The translations under genes and the position numbers were made by a program. Of a DNA stretch of 64,000 bases, positions 9,434-18,437 are shown piece after piece (positions within the stretch are counted from its first letter, which is position 1; each line of letters begins with the position of its first letter). The notes beneath the pieces are model-generated. The model ran no database searches. It was not told where the DNA came from and saw nothing but the letters and a program-made list of their open reading frames with translations. The stretch lies in NCBI GenBank assembly GCA_947503285.1, contig CANNDD010000001.1, positions 434,001 to 498,000 of the forward strand, in the 5' to 3' direction. The DNA is from an uncultured Croceitalea sp. Lineage in GTDB: Bacteria; Bacteroidota; Bacteroidia; Flavobacteriales; Flavobacteriaceae.

Positions 9434-10780
9434 TTAAAAATTAACCTGTGTCGTCCACAGCACATAAAATAAGTTTTCATTAAATCCGGAAACATTTAAA
9501 AAACTACCCGGGTCAATGTAATTCACTTCAATATCACTGCTCAGGAAGCTGTTCCACCTATAATTTGCATGAAGCCCCCATTGCTTGGCTATAAATTTTT
9601 CACCACTATCATTGTTCGCCAACAATTGACCCGGCAAACTATGTATGCCATCCTCGTCCGAGAACCGCCAGAAGGAGTAAAAGTCCACTTCAAAGAGCAG
9701 TCTTTTATGCTGAAACATGATATAAGGGTGTACATCCATTAAGTTATAGGGGCCAAAAAAAGCGACCCTCCCAAAATAGGCACCTTTAGGGTACAATGGG
9801 TTAAAGGTGTTCAAGGTATTATCATTGGCATCCCTATCCCCGCTTATCAATTCCCCATTAAGGCCTAAAGAGAGGGTATTCGTCAATTGGTACAGACCGT
9901 TTATAGAGGCCGTCCATGCGCTTATATCTTGTTCGCCAACGCTGCCGAACTGATACAGGAATTCGTTGTTAAAGGATAAGCTGCCAAGCGTATGTATGGT
10001 TCTAAGCCCGAGACTATGCCGCGTTTCCTCGCCTTCTGCATTGTGATACCTTTCTAACTCGGCATCGTACCCTAGATAATAAAGCTCATAGTTGTTCTTG
10101 TCCGTTTTTGCACCTATCCAATTGTAGAGGCCCCAGACCAGTTCATCACCCAGTACAAAATCATTATCAAAGGCGCCTGGTTTATTCTTTACGGTCGAAT
10201 AGAACAATAGCTCACTTTTGGCCTGTGTCGTCCACCGGTAATTTATTCTGGCCCCATCAAAGGATTGCCTTACATTGGGCCCTTCACGAAAAGTGAGGAT
10301 CCTGCCGCTACCATAGTTCAGGTTCTCCCTTCCCAGAACAACCTCCAACGCATTACTGCGGTAGCGTACGAACCCTTGGTTTACGTGCCAGATATCCCTG
10401 TCTACAGGCCTGAACACTTCTCGACTTGCCGTATGGCTACTGCCCACTTCCAAGAAAAATTGCCATGTGTTGGCTATTCTTAGGTCGGAATGTAGAAATA
10501 ACCGCCCCAGATACCAGTTTTCATCGTTGGGGTCATTGCTCCCCAATGTCTGATTCGTAAAATGTTCCCATTGCGCCCTATAACTGCCCCCCAGGCCAAG
10601 TTTGACCGAATCGCCCAAAGAAAGCACCTTTAAAGTATTATAGGTTTCATATTCGGGATTATTGAACTGCTCAAAATCATCCAACTGTCTTAGAATAATG
10701 AAACGATAATCTTGCGCTTGCATTTGCGAGCTTAAAGCATAGATTATGATGCACACGACCGGTATAGAATAGTTTTTCAT
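9434..10780 (-). CDS. Alginate-export-family outer-membrane porin (copy 1)
   Basis: A 448-aa exported beta-barrel protein. A Sec signal (MKNYSIPVVCIIIYALSSQMQA) is followed by the family's conserved barrel segments: YRFIILRQLDDF, GLGGSYRAQWE, VLGRENLNYGSGRIL, REGPNVRQSFDGARI, NGELISGDRDANDNTLNTF, LYPKGAYFGR and a C-terminus ending in an aromatic (TTQVNF) as expected for barrel assembly. These are hallmarks of the Alginate_exp family (AlgE-like and DOMON-free porins used for export or uptake of small acids and polymers). It is the last gene of the 17-gene operon, 6 bp after the esterase. Two paralogues lie at 16741 and 19300. The substrate is unknown and need not be alginate. Confidence 0.88.
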   Translation of the reverse strand: MKNYSIPVVCIIIYALSSQMQAQDYRFIILRQLDDFEQFNNPEYETYNTLKVLSLGDSVKLGLGGSYRAQWEHFTNQTLGSNDPNDENWYLGRLFLHSDLRIANTWQFFLEVGSSHTASREVFRPVDRDIWHVNQGFVRYRSNALEVVLGRENLNYGSGRILTFREGPNVRQSFDGARINYRWTTQAKSELLFYSTVKNKPGAFDNDFVLGDELVWGLYNWIGAKTDKNNYELYYLGYDAELERYHNAEGEETRHSLGLRTIHTLGSLSFNNEFLYQFGSVGEQDISAWTASINGLYQLTNTLSLGLNGELISGDRDANDNTLNTFNPLYPKGAYFGRVAFFGPYNLMDVHPYIMFQHKRLLFEVDFYSFWRFSDEDGIHSLPGQLLANNDSGEKFIAKQWGLHANYRWNSFLSSDIEVNYIDPGSFLNVSGFNENLFYVLWTTQVNF

Positions 10781-10786
10781 AAGATG

Positions 10787-11740
10787 TTAGTTTTTGTTCC
10801 ATATTTTTAGATAGTCCGCCATACGGCTTATCAGTTCATCCCCTTGCGGTATTGCGGCCCCCAATTGTAAAAAACCATGGATCTGTCCTGGGTAATGCCA
10901 GTGGGCCACTGTCACTTCTGATGCCCTTAACCTGTCTGCATACTGCTCGCCTTCGGTATGTAAAGGGTCAAACCCCCCGGTAACGACCACCGCATCTGGT
11001 AAATCCTGAAGATTTTCCGCCTTTAAAGGAGATAGGTAAGCCTCAGCCAATGTTCGATTATCGGACACATACATTGCAATGTTGGATGCCATATCCGATC
11101 GGGTCAACACATAACCCTTGGTACCCAATTCTTGCCAAGATGTTGAATCCAAAGTCAGGTCGGTATTGGGGTAAATAAGAATTTGCCCTTGAATTCGAGG
11201 TCCGTTCCTATCCCTGGCCATCATTGCCGTTACGGTGGCAAGATTTCCCCCGGCACTATCACCTGCTATAACTATTTTGGTGCCATCCGTTCTTAAGGCC
11301 TTTGTGTTTTGCGACAGCCATTGCAAAACGGCATAACAATCATTGAGGCCCGCCGGAAAGGGGTGCTCCGGTGCAAGGCGATATTGCAATGCCGCCACGA
11401 GAAAACCACTTCTATTTGCCAAAGCCCGTAACGGCCTATCGTGTGTGTCAAGACTGCCGGCCGTAAATCCGCCACCGTGTATGTAGAAAAGTACGGGTAG
11501 GTCATTATTCGCTGTTGGCCTATATAACCGTATTGGGATGTTATTGCCATCAACACCTACAATTTCTTTATTTTCTATGGCATACACTTCTTCGGGCTCA
11601 CCGGCCATAGTGACCAACCCCTCATACCCCTCACGGGTCATGGCCAGCTTTTCTTTGGCATCCAGTTTGGAGAGGGTGGCCAGATTTTCGTTATACTGCC
11701 GTGCAAAATTTTCGACTACTGCCTTTGCTTCTTTATCCAT
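10787..11740 (-). CDS. Alpha/beta hydrolase, HSL-type esterase
   Basis: A 317-aa cytoplasmic esterase of lipolytic family IV. The oxyanion motif HGGGF is at residues 88-92 and the nucleophile elbow GDSAGG at 160-165 (Ser162). The acid and base are in GGFDPLHTEG and GQIHGFLQLG. It probably hydrolyses short acyl or carboxyl esters. It is translated in the operon between the F420-reductase-like gene (43 bp upstream) and porin copy 1 (6 bp downstream), suggesting action on the compound the operon handles. No signal peptide is seen. Confidence 0.92.
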   Translation of the reverse strand: MDKEAKAVVENFARQYNENLATLSKLDAKEKLAMTREGYEGLVTMAGEPEEVYAIENKEIVGVDGNNIPIRLYRPTANNDLPVLFYIHGGGFTAGSLDTHDRPLRALANRSGFLVAALQYRLAPEHPFPAGLNDCYAVLQWLSQNTKALRTDGTKIVIAGDSAGGNLATVTAMMARDRNGPRIQGQILIYPNTDLTLDSTSWQELGTKGYVLTRSDMASNIAMYVSDNRTLAEAYLSPLKAENLQDLPDAVVVTGGFDPLHTEGEQYADRLRASEVTVAHWHYPGQIHGFLQLGAAIPQGDELISRMADYLKIWNKN

Positions 11741-11783
11741 AGGTAAATAAATTTGATAGGGTATACATCCTTAATAATTCGCG

Positions 11784-12425
11784 TTATCGTAGTACTTTCA
11801 ACCCAACCTTAGGGAACAGGCCGCTGGCCACCGCAAACTGTACCCAGGCCGTGGCCAGGGTCTCTAAACTTCTGGCTACTTTCAGTTTTCCTGCATCAAC
11901 AGGGCTATAGCCTGCATCGTGAATCAAGCTTTTGGCTACATCTTTCGCCTGGGCATCATCTCCGCAATAAAAAATACTGGGGTGTTCGGCATCAAAATCC
12001 CTACTTGGCAATTGCAGGATTTCCGCAAAGGTTATATTGAAGGCCTCTACCACTTTGGCACCTGTCTTCCCTGCCAGGGTTTCTGCAACCGATTGTGCCA
12101 AGGTTGAAGGCAAGCCCACGGTATTGCCTTCAAAATCGGGCTTTAATCCGCTAGAGCAGCTGAGGACTATTTTTCCTTTTAGGTCGGTTCCCTCTAAGGC
12201 CTTATCCATCACATGGGGTGGCGCAGCAAAGAAGAATACATCGCCGAAGGAAACCACTTCACTTACGTCACCCGCCGATAAATTGGTCAGGGATGTTTGT
12301 TCCACTTTTTCTTTCAAGGCATTCAGATTTGTGGTAAAGCCCAATTTTACTTGATGGTTCTTTTGTGCCCAAACTTTACCCAATGCAAAACCCATATTTC
12401 CGGCACCTATAATTCCTATTTTCAT
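11784..12425 (-). CDS. NAD(P)-binding protein, F420-reductase-like
   Basis: A 213-aa Rossmann protein beginning MKIGIIGAGNMGFALGKVWAQ, with the dinucleotide motif GAGNMG at residues 7-12 and the family pattern of NADP:F420 oxidoreductase-like / 2-dehydropantoate-type enzymes (FFAAPPHVMDKAL, KGKIVLSCSSG, AKVVEAFNI, FYCGDDAQAKDVAKSLIHDAGYSPVDAG). In bacteria without F420 such proteins are NADP-linked reductases of unknown substrate. It lies in the operon 11 bp after the small GNAT gene. Confidence 0.85.
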   Translation of the reverse strand: MKIGIIGAGNMGFALGKVWAQKNHQVKLGFTTNLNALKEKVEQTSLTNLSAGDVSEVVSFGDVFFFAAPPHVMDKALEGTDLKGKIVLSCSSGLKPDFEGNTVGLPSTLAQSVAETLAGKTGAKVVEAFNITFAEILQLPSRDFDAEHPSIFYCGDDAQAKDVAKSLIHDAGYSPVDAGKLKVARSLETLATAWVQFAVASGLFPKVGLKVLR

Positions 12426-12436
12426 AGCTACTTGTT

Positions 12437-12757
12437 TTAATGCAACATATATTCAAATTCTGGCAATACCATATTACCGTATTCTTTGTGTCTTTTAATG
12501 AATGCCAACACATAGGGACACATGGGAACTATCTTGGTGCCCTCATCGTTCAGCTCATCAAGGGCCTCATTTACCAGAATACTGGCATAGCCTTTTCCCT
12601 GTAGGCTTGGCGGCACTTCCGTATGTGTCAAATATGCTACGTTTCCCTTCACCGTAAAATATTCCAGTATCGCTATTTGATCATCAATGTGAAGCTCGAA
12701 TCTCTTTTTGGCGCCGCCTACGTTCGTATTATTGATAAATTGATGTTCCATACTCAT
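12437..12757 (-). CDS. Small GNAT-fold N-acetyltransferase
   Basis: A 106-aa single-domain protein of the GNAT_acetyltr_2 (YjdJ-like) group. The acetyl-CoA loop PPSLQGKGYASILVNEALD and the terminal MCPYVLAFIKRHKEY match the family. The beta strands IAILEYFTVKGNVAYLTHTEV precede it. Its start abuts the stop of the 310-aa unknown gene, so the two are translationally coupled. Members of this group are cytoplasmic and mostly of unknown substrate. Confidence 0.85.
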   Translation of the reverse strand: MSMEHQFINNTNVGGAKKRFELHIDDQIAILEYFTVKGNVAYLTHTEVPPSLQGKGYASILVNEALDELNDEGTKIVPMCPYVLAFIKRHKEYGNMVLPEFEYMLH

Positions 12758-13690
12758 TTAGTATCTTGATTTTAGTACTGTATCAATGGCTTCCTTAACG
12801 GTCATTTGCTTTCTAATCCCCATGGTATATGCACGTGCATTTACTACGGAACAAATACCATCTTGATAGGTGCTCGTGGGACTTCCTATTTCTGCGGACA
12901 TTGCCGCTACCGCAACCGCGGCAATACCGGAGTCATTAAGGATATGCAGTCCTGCTACTCCAGAAGAATCCTTTGCGATACCTGCATCGTTGGCAAAAAT
13001 CAATTTTGGATTTACGGGCAAGGTGTATTCGGCCATTACCGCTCCGGAATGCGATGCTACGCAGAAAATAGCATTGGGGTGCTTTTCCTTGATCAATCCG
13101 ATGGACCAAACCGTGTACACTTTGGTATCGTTGTGCTCCTCTACAATTGTTATCTGATCATCATAGTCCAGCTGCTCCTCAACTTTGACCCCAGGCTTCG
13201 CATCTAGCATCAATTTAGCGGCATCCAAAGCTTTCATTCCCTTTGAAACACCCAATTTTTTAGCGGTTTCATTACATACGGAAACGATGCCTTCAGAAAC
13301 CGAAATGCCATCGCTTACTATCGCGGAATGTGTGGCCACTGCGGCAGCCGGTATGCCATGATGCTGGGCAAGGAAAACGCCTTCAATGGCCTTCTGGTTT
13401 TTGCCGACACCGCACTCGTGGGCGATGACGCCCTTAACACCCAGGGCGAGAACTGCCATAAATGTTGGTGTACCCGCAAACGATCCCCCTATGATAATGT
13501 CCTTATCGGTCACCGGATAGAAACCATACCGATCTTCATCATCTAAGTAGGTAAGTGAATTTGAAGCGATGATCCTCCCGCGTTCGTCCTCATATATTTT
13601 AATAACTTCTTTACGTTCCATTTTTAGATGGGCACCACTGAGCGATAGTACTACCAGTATGCTTGCTATTTTATTTTTAATGGGTTCCAT
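12758..13690 (-). CDS. Conserved protein of unknown function, 310 aa
   Basis: I do not recognise a named family. The protein is rich in small residues, with an alternating pattern suggesting an alpha/beta fold: IIIGGSFAGTPTFMAVLALG, VIAHECGVGKNQKAI, GIPAAAVATHSAIVSDGISV, ICSVVNARAYTMGI. Conserved-looking polar groups are HECGVG near residue 92 and ATHSAIVSDG near 119, both of which could form an active site. The first 20 residues are hydrophobic but lack a convincing cleavage site. Met24 (MERKEVIKIYEDERGR) is an alternative start that would give a cytoplasmic protein. The long form overlaps the upstream pirin gene by 14 bp; the short form would not. It sits in the middle of the 17-gene operon, coupled to a GNAT gene. 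Confidence 0.75.
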   Translation of the reverse strand: MEPIKNKIASILVVLSLSGAHLKMERKEVIKIYEDERGRIIASNSLTYLDDEDRYGFYPVTDKDIIIGGSFAGTPTFMAVLALGVKGVIAHECGVGKNQKAIEGVFLAQHHGIPAAAVATHSAIVSDGISVSEGIVSVCNETAKKLGVSKGMKALDAAKLMLDAKPGVKVEEQLDYDDQITIVEEHNDTKVYTVWSIGLIKEKHPNAIFCVASHSGAVMAEYTLPVNPKLIFANDAGIAKDSSGVAGLHILNDSGIAAVAVAAMSAEIGSPTSTYQDGICSVVNARAYTMGIRKQMTVKEAIDTVLKSRY

Positions 13691-14399
13691 TTAACGTTAC
13701 GGGCACTTCAATTATCAGAATATCACAGTCTTCAATACAATTAAAAGAGAGGCTAGGTGCACCGGAAACCGCCATGGCATCCTTTGTAAAAAGGCTATTT
13801 TCATGTAGCTGTAGTTCACCCGTAATGACCATTAGATAGATACCATTGCCTTCTTTTTTAACGGTATAATCCATTTCTCTCCCTTTTGCAAAGGCGCCCC
13901 TTGAAATATAGGCTTCCTGATATATCCTCAGAGTGAGGTCACCATCACCTTCAGGGCCAACCAAGGTTTTCCATTTTCCCGTCCAGTCTGCCGGGTCAAA
14001 GGATGCTATTTCTGAACGCGGCTCAACATTCATTTTGTTCGGTAGGATCCAAATCTGAAACTGCAACGCTTCATCTTCGCTTCTATTAAGGTCGGAATGT
14101 GTAACCCCTGTTCCCGCAGAAATTGCCTGAACCATATTTTCCCTAATATTTCTTGTTCCCGATACATCGGTATGTACTAGATCGCCTTGAAATTGAACCG
14201 TGATAATTTCAAAATTCTCGTGTGGATGTTCTGGAAAGCCCTTGCCCGGGGCTATACTGCTGTCATTGAGTACCCTTAATGCCCCGAAACCCATTCTTTT
14301 TGGATCGTGGTATTGCCCAAAACTAAACGAATACCGGGCTTTGAACCATCCAAAATCTGCTGCACCCCTTGAATCCGATCTTATTATTTGATATTCCAT
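13677..14399 (-). CDS. Pirin family protein (copy 1)
   Basis: A 240-aa bicupin. The metal site of pirins is visible in HPHENFEI (His58, His60) and GTGVTHSDLN (His101). The fourth ligand position, Glu in the classical enzyme, reads Asp103 here. Pirins of the YhhW type oxidise flavonols such as quercetin in vitro; others act as redox sensors. The gene starts 17 bp after the SMP-30-like gene and overlaps the start of the 310-aa gene. A second pirin is encoded at 15324 in the same operon. Confidence 0.93.
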   Translation of the reverse strand: MEYQIIRSDSRGAADFGWFKARYSFSFGQYHDPKRMGFGALRVLNDSSIAPGKGFPEHPHENFEIITVQFQGDLVHTDVSGTRNIRENMVQAISAGTGVTHSDLNRSEDEALQFQIWILPNKMNVEPRSEIASFDPADWTGKWKTLVGPEGDGDLTLRIYQEAYISRGAFAKGREMDYTVKKEGNGIYLMVITGELQLHENSLFTKDAMAVSGAPSLSFNCIEDCDILIIEVPVTLNGTH

Positions 14400-14416
14400 G
14401 GTCTAAATTGCTGCGT

Positions 14417-15322
14417 TTAGCTTTTTGGAAGTACGGTCACCTTAAAATCCGTAATCTTGGTATCGTCCTGACCCGCCTTATCCAATTGTGAGTTGAGCAC
14501 GTATATGGCATCTTTTCCAATGGCAACGGCCGTAGGAAAGGCAAGTCCCTCTTTTATAATGGATGATGTGCCGTTCGTAAAATCACTGTTCAACTCTACC
14601 TTCGCAAGCTTACCCGCGACATTAATGGCTACATACAGTGTATCACCATCTATGGCGATACCGTCCCCATTGCGCAAAGGGGCTCCTGAAACTTTAATTT
14701 TGGCAACCTTTTTGGTTTTTGTATCTATTCTGAACAATTCACCGGTATTGGTCTGTATTACGATTAAAAAGGCCTTGTTCTTTGTGAGTACTATACCATT
14801 TAGGTTATAGCCGCTTTGATATTTAATGACCGTATCATCTAAATTCAACCACTCGTGAAGTGCGTTTCCTTTTTCTTGATCAAATTCATAGATCATGGGT
14901 CTAAACGAATCGGTCACATACCCCTTGTTCGTATCCCATACCGCCACATCATTGATGAATATTTCTTTTTCGCCAAGGTCTTGTGGTACGGTAAACTCAT
15001 ATAGTTTTTGTCTGTAGGTTGAAGAAAACACCCCTACTGTGCCATTAGTACCGTTGGCCACGTACAGCCTATCGGTAAATGCTTTTATGCCAAGGGCCGA
15101 TGGGGGATTTTCCTTAACGGGCATAGCCTTAAAACCCTTCTCTTTGATGCCGGCCCTATATAGGGTTCCATGCATCATTGAACCGGTATACAAGGAATTG
15201 GTGTTAAAAGAGTATGCCAGCCCCTCGGGAAAAGCATTCTCAGCAGAAATTTTCAGGTCTTGGTTCTGGGCAAAGCCCATTTTAAGTAAACAAAGCGCTA
15301 GTACGGTGACTATGTGTTTCAT
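14417..15322 (-). CDS. Exported SMP-30/gluconolactonase-like beta-propeller protein
   Basis: A 301-aa protein with a Sec signal (MKHIVTVLALCLLKMGFAQ) followed by a six-bladed propeller of the SMP-30/NHL kind: FPEGLAYSFNTNSLYTGSM, FINDVAVWDTNKGYVTDS, YNLNGIVLTKNKAFLIVIQ, RNGDGIAIDGDTLYVAINV, FPTAVAIGKDAIYVLNS. The Glu in the first strand and the Asn/Asp later in the propeller match the usual metal-ligand positions of lactonases. It probably acts in the periplasm on a lactone or binds a small ligand. One base separates it from the upstream pirin gene at 15324. Confidence 0.82.
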   Translation of the reverse strand: MKHIVTVLALCLLKMGFAQNQDLKISAENAFPEGLAYSFNTNSLYTGSMMHGTLYRAGIKEKGFKAMPVKENPPSALGIKAFTDRLYVANGTNGTVGVFSSTYRQKLYEFTVPQDLGEKEIFINDVAVWDTNKGYVTDSFRPMIYEFDQEKGNALHEWLNLDDTVIKYQSGYNLNGIVLTKNKAFLIVIQTNTGELFRIDTKTKKVAKIKVSGAPLRNGDGIAIDGDTLYVAINVAGKLAKVELNSDFTNGTSSIIKEGLAFPTAVAIGKDAIYVLNSQLDKAGQDDTKITDFKVTVLPKS

Positions 15323-15323
15323 G

Positions 15324-16046
15324 TTAATTTATTTTAGGTACATCAATGATCAAAATATCGGTGTGTTGGTCAAATGCAATGGCCACCTCTGTAAATTCAT
15401 CGTCGGCTATTCCCAGACCATCCCTTCTGTTCAAGGTATTGTTCATTACCGTGGCTTGGCCCTCAATAACAAATAAGTAGATACTATTTCTTTCGGATCG
15501 TTTGTGATAGGCGAGGCTCTTGTTTTTATCAAAAGTGCCACGCCAGACCCAAACATTTTGGTTGATGACCAGGCTATTCCCTTCACCTTCGGGTGATGTA
15601 AGTAACTGTAACTTGTTTTTTCTATCTTCTGGATCGCTGACCATCGTCTGATATTTGGGTGTGATATTCTGTTTTTTGGGTAAAAACCAAATTTGAAGAT
15701 TGTCTATGGGTATGGTGGATGAATGGTTGTATTCGGAATGTTCTATTCCGGTTCCCGCCGAAATTAGCTGAATGGCATTTGCCACATTTACCCCTTCGTT
15801 ACCTGAGGTATCTGAATGTACCATTTCACCGCTGATGACTACGCTTAGAATTTCCATATTCTCGTGGGGATGCATGCCAAAACCTTTGCCCCCAGGTGCT
15901 ATTATGCCATTATCCAAGATGATCATGGCACCAAAGTGCCTTCGGTCAGGAGTAGGCGGATGCCCCGGGTTAAAGGATTGATACAATTCTATCCACCCCA
16001 TATTCCTGTGGCTCCTTGTCCTTTCCGGATGGTAAACTAATTCCAT
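15324..16046 (-). CDS. Pirin family protein (copy 2)
   Basis: A 240-aa bicupin with the complete pirin metal site: His59 and His61 in HPHENMEI, His103 and Glu105 in GTGIEHSEYN. It shares length and layout with the copy at 13677 but differs through much of its sequence and keeps the Glu ligand. It precedes the SMP-30-like gene by one base and follows the cysteine hydrolase gene after a 55-bp gap holding a hairpin. Confidence 0.93.
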   Translation of the reverse strand: MELVYHPERTRSHRNMGWIELYQSFNPGHPPTPDRRHFGAMIILDNGIIAPGGKGFGMHPHENMEILSVVISGEMVHSDTSGNEGVNVANAIQLISAGTGIEHSEYNHSSTIPIDNLQIWFLPKKQNITPKYQTMVSDPEDRKNKLQLLTSPEGEGNSLVINQNVWVWRGTFDKNKSLAYHKRSERNSIYLFVIEGQATVMNNTLNRRDGLGIADDEFTEVAIAFDQHTDILIIDVPKIN

Positions 16047-16061
16047 AGCTCTACGGTTTTT

Positions 16062-16088
16062 AACCCCCGAGCGTTATGCCCGAGGGTT
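16062..16088. terminator. Intra-operon hairpin
   Basis: AACCCCCGAGC (16062-16072) faces GCCCGAGGGTT (16078-16088) across a 5-base loop; 9 of 11 positions pair by Watson-Crick and the other two could be wobble pairs on one strand. It lies in the largest gap of the 17-gene operon (between the cysteine hydrolase and pirin copy 2). With no long U tract it may be an attenuator or a processing site, not a full terminator. Confidence 0.5.
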
Positions 16089-16101
16089 TTGCATAGGTTA
16101 C

Positions 16102-16716
16102 TTAACTTACGGTTTCTGGTTCTGCCTCTACTAGCGGGGCCAGTATTTCCTCATACATAATGCCCTGAATTTTGGCCCCGGTCTCATCGGCCCAATCAGA
16201 AGCCAATTCGGCCATCACCTGATTTGTTGAGGTGATGGTTACCCCGGCGTCCTTCATTCTTTGAATGGCCGTTTCATCTGCCGTCTGTGTCGGGGAACCA
16301 CCCCCATCTACAACTACCTGTACCTCGTACCCTTCTTCGACCATACTGATCGAAGGGAAGACAATGCATACATCATTGGTCAAGCCGGCCATAATAATTT
16401 TCTTTTTGCCGGTAGCTTCTACGGCCGTCCTAAAATCGGGATAATCCCAGGCGTCCACAATTCCAGGTCTTTTTACGCGATCGGCATAGGCTTCCGGTGC
16501 AATGTCTTGAATGTCTTGTAACAGCGGGCCCTGAAAACGATCTTCTTGACTGCTGGTCAGTACCAAGGGCATTCCGGTCTCTACGGCGGTACGTGCCAAA
16601 GCCCTGGTATTGTGCACAAGTTCTTTGTACGGTAAATTAACGGCTAGTTTAATGGTTCCTTGTTGATGGTCTATGAGCAGCATGGCTGCATTGTTGACCG
16701 TAAATTTGTTTTTCAT
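16102..16716 (-). CDS. Cysteine hydrolase, YcaC/isochorismatase-like (copy 1)
   Basis: A 204-aa cytoplasmic hydrolase of the isochorismatase superfamily. The catalytic Asp16 is in LLIDHQQG, the nucleophile Cys117 in GLTNDVCIVFP, and Lys82 in VKRPGIVDAW is a candidate third residue. The cis-peptide region before Cys (AGLTND) is typical. YcaC-like enzymes have no firm physiological substrate; relatives hydrolyse amides or isochorismate. It lies 24 bp after porin copy 2 in the operon. An exported relative is encoded at 23354, so the operon has one cytoplasmic and one exported version. Confidence 0.92.
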   Translation of the reverse strand: MKNKFTVNNAAMLLIDHQQGTIKLAVNLPYKELVHNTRALARTAVETGMPLVLTSSQEDRFQGPLLQDIQDIAPEAYADRVKRPGIVDAWDYPDFRTAVEATGKKKIIMAGLTNDVCIVFPSISMVEEGYEVQVVVDGGGSPTQTADETAIQRMKDAGVTITSTNQVMAELASDWADETGAKIQGIMYEEILAPLVEAEPETVS

Positions 16717-16740
16717 GATAAAATATTTAAATGTTACTAA

Positions 16741-18087
16741 TTAAAATGTAAATGTTGTTGTGAACAGCAGAAAGCTTAACGTACTGTTGCCGTCCTGTTC
16801 TTGTATAAAATTTTCGGGCAGTATGATATTGGTCTCCAGATCAGTGGCCAAAAACTTGTTCCAATGATATTTTACGGTAAACGCCAGTTGCTGCGCTACA
16901 AAACGTTCGTTGTTCACGGGTTGGAACAATAAAAACCCTCCACTACCATAAATCCCGTCTTCTAGGGAATACCTCCAAAAGGCGTAGTGCCCCAAGTCTA
17001 ACATCCAGTTATTTTTTCTGTATTGAAAGCTGTTGTGTAAGTCGATGAGGTTATAGGGGGCGAATCGTGCGGCCCGTCCAAAGTATGCCACATCGGGATA
17101 TAGGGGATTAAAGGTATTGAGCCTATCATCGCCCTGATCATTATCGCCACTTATCAATTCTGCATTGATCTCATATTCCAAGGATTCCGATATTTTATAT
17201 ACGGTCTTGAGCGACAGCGTCCATGCGCTTACATTCTGTGTCGCTACGTTTCCGAACTGATATACGAATTCATGATTAAAGCGTAACGGTCCCCACGGAA
17301 TTTCCATGCGCGTACCTAGACTATGCCTTACTTCGTTTCCTTGAACGGCCACGTAGGTCGAAAATTCTTGGCGCACCCTAAAGTAATAAAGCTCCAAAAG
17401 GGTGGTATCTGAGAATAACTTCAATGTATTGTAACTGCCCAGTACATAATCATTAAATTGATAGAATCCGTTGTGAAAAACACCCCTTTCTATGGGAACA
17501 AGGCTGAGGGCCAAAAGTTCACTGGAAAAATTGTTTTTCCCATATGCCGCCCTGAACGTATCAAAGGACAGGCGCACATTGGGTCCTTCCCGTATGGCGA
17601 ACAGTCTTCTAGATCCATAGTTTAAGTTCTCGCGGCCTATGGTCCAATTAAAATGTCCGGTTCGGAATTTGAAAAACAATTGGTTTACATAAAGGCGATC
17701 CCGGTCTAGAACACTCGGATTGTCTTTTGTGATACTATGCGAGCTCCCCAGTTCAAAGAAAAACTGAAATGCCTTACGGTCGCGTACATCCAAATGAAAC
17801 AACCCTCTTGTTAAAATACCGGTATTGTCTTGATCGGTGGGTTGAAACAGTGGTTGGTCCAACAGCTCAAATTGTGCCCTGGCACTACCACCAATAGATG
17901 CACTACCGCCCAAAAGGCCAAAATTCTTGACCTTTTCGTAAGCTGAATTATTGTTGGTAGGAACATAGGATTGCCACGTATCATATTGCCGCAACAATGA
18001 AAATTGAAGGGAGTCTTGCTGCGCATCGATTTGCATCGGCAAAATTACCAGCCAGATAAAAATGATATGTATCGCTCTTATGTTCAT
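16741..18087 (-). CDS. Alginate-export-family outer-membrane porin (copy 2)
   Basis: A 448-aa beta-barrel protein with a signal peptide (MNIRAIHIIFIWLVILPMQIDAQ). Family landmarks are SLLRQYDTW, IGGSARAQFE, TIGRENLNYGSRRLF, REGPNVRLSFD, NAELISGDNDQGDDRLNTF, LYPDVAYFGRAARF and the aromatic C-terminus TTTFTF. Its start overlaps the stop of the lipocalin-like gene (ATGA), showing translational coupling. It resembles the copies at 9434 and 19300 in length and layout but differs enough to suggest different cargo. Confidence 0.88.
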   Translation of the reverse strand: MNIRAIHIIFIWLVILPMQIDAQQDSLQFSLLRQYDTWQSYVPTNNNSAYEKVKNFGLLGGSASIGGSARAQFELLDQPLFQPTDQDNTGILTRGLFHLDVRDRKAFQFFFELGSSHSITKDNPSVLDRDRLYVNQLFFKFRTGHFNWTIGRENLNYGSRRLFAIREGPNVRLSFDTFRAAYGKNNFSSELLALSLVPIERGVFHNGFYQFNDYVLGSYNTLKLFSDTTLLELYYFRVRQEFSTYVAVQGNEVRHSLGTRMEIPWGPLRFNHEFVYQFGNVATQNVSAWTLSLKTVYKISESLEYEINAELISGDNDQGDDRLNTFNPLYPDVAYFGRAARFAPYNLIDLHNSFQYRKNNWMLDLGHYAFWRYSLEDGIYGSGGFLLFQPVNNERFVAQQLAFTVKYHWNKFLATDLETNIILPENFIQEQDGNSTLSFLLFTTTFTF

Positions 18088-18437
18088 TCTTCTTTTATGG
18101 AAATGGATACTACTGTTCGGGTTCCTGTTGGTGAACTAAATTTTAAAGGACGCTTTTCATGGGGCGCACTATGGCATATACTAAGGATATTACCCTCTAG
18201 CTTGATGATTCCCCGCAATAGTTCTCCTCTATAGGGGTCCGTTTGAGGATAAATATCCAATCGCTGTATGTCTTCGCCCGTAGGGATCAATTGAAAATCC
18301 CTTTTCCAGATATCACCTTGGGCAAGACGCTCGAATTTATTCGCTTTGAAGACAAGAAATGCCTCACCTTTCAATTCTTTTCCGCCGATTATTGCCTTTT
18401 GGATACGCCAAGTGCCTTCTAGACTCCCTATATCCAT
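18084..18437 (-). CDS. Lipocalin-like small protein (TIGR03067-like)
   Basis: A 117-aa protein starting MDIGSLEGTWRIQKAIIGGKEL. The LEGTW opening, the following GG, and ICHSAPHEKRPLKFSSP near the end match the small lipocalin-like domain called TIGR03067, which usually lies in exported or stress-related proteins. No signal peptide is seen. It is coupled on both sides: its ATG shares a base with the stop of the flavodoxin gene (TAATG) and its stop overlaps the start of porin copy 2. The function of the domain is unknown. Confidence 0.72.
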   Translation of the reverse strand: MDIGSLEGTWRIQKAIIGGKELKGEAFLVFKANKFERLAQGDIWKRDFQLIPTGEDIQRLDIYPQTDPYRGELLRGIIKLEGNILSICHSAPHEKRPLKFSSPTGTRTVVSISIKEE

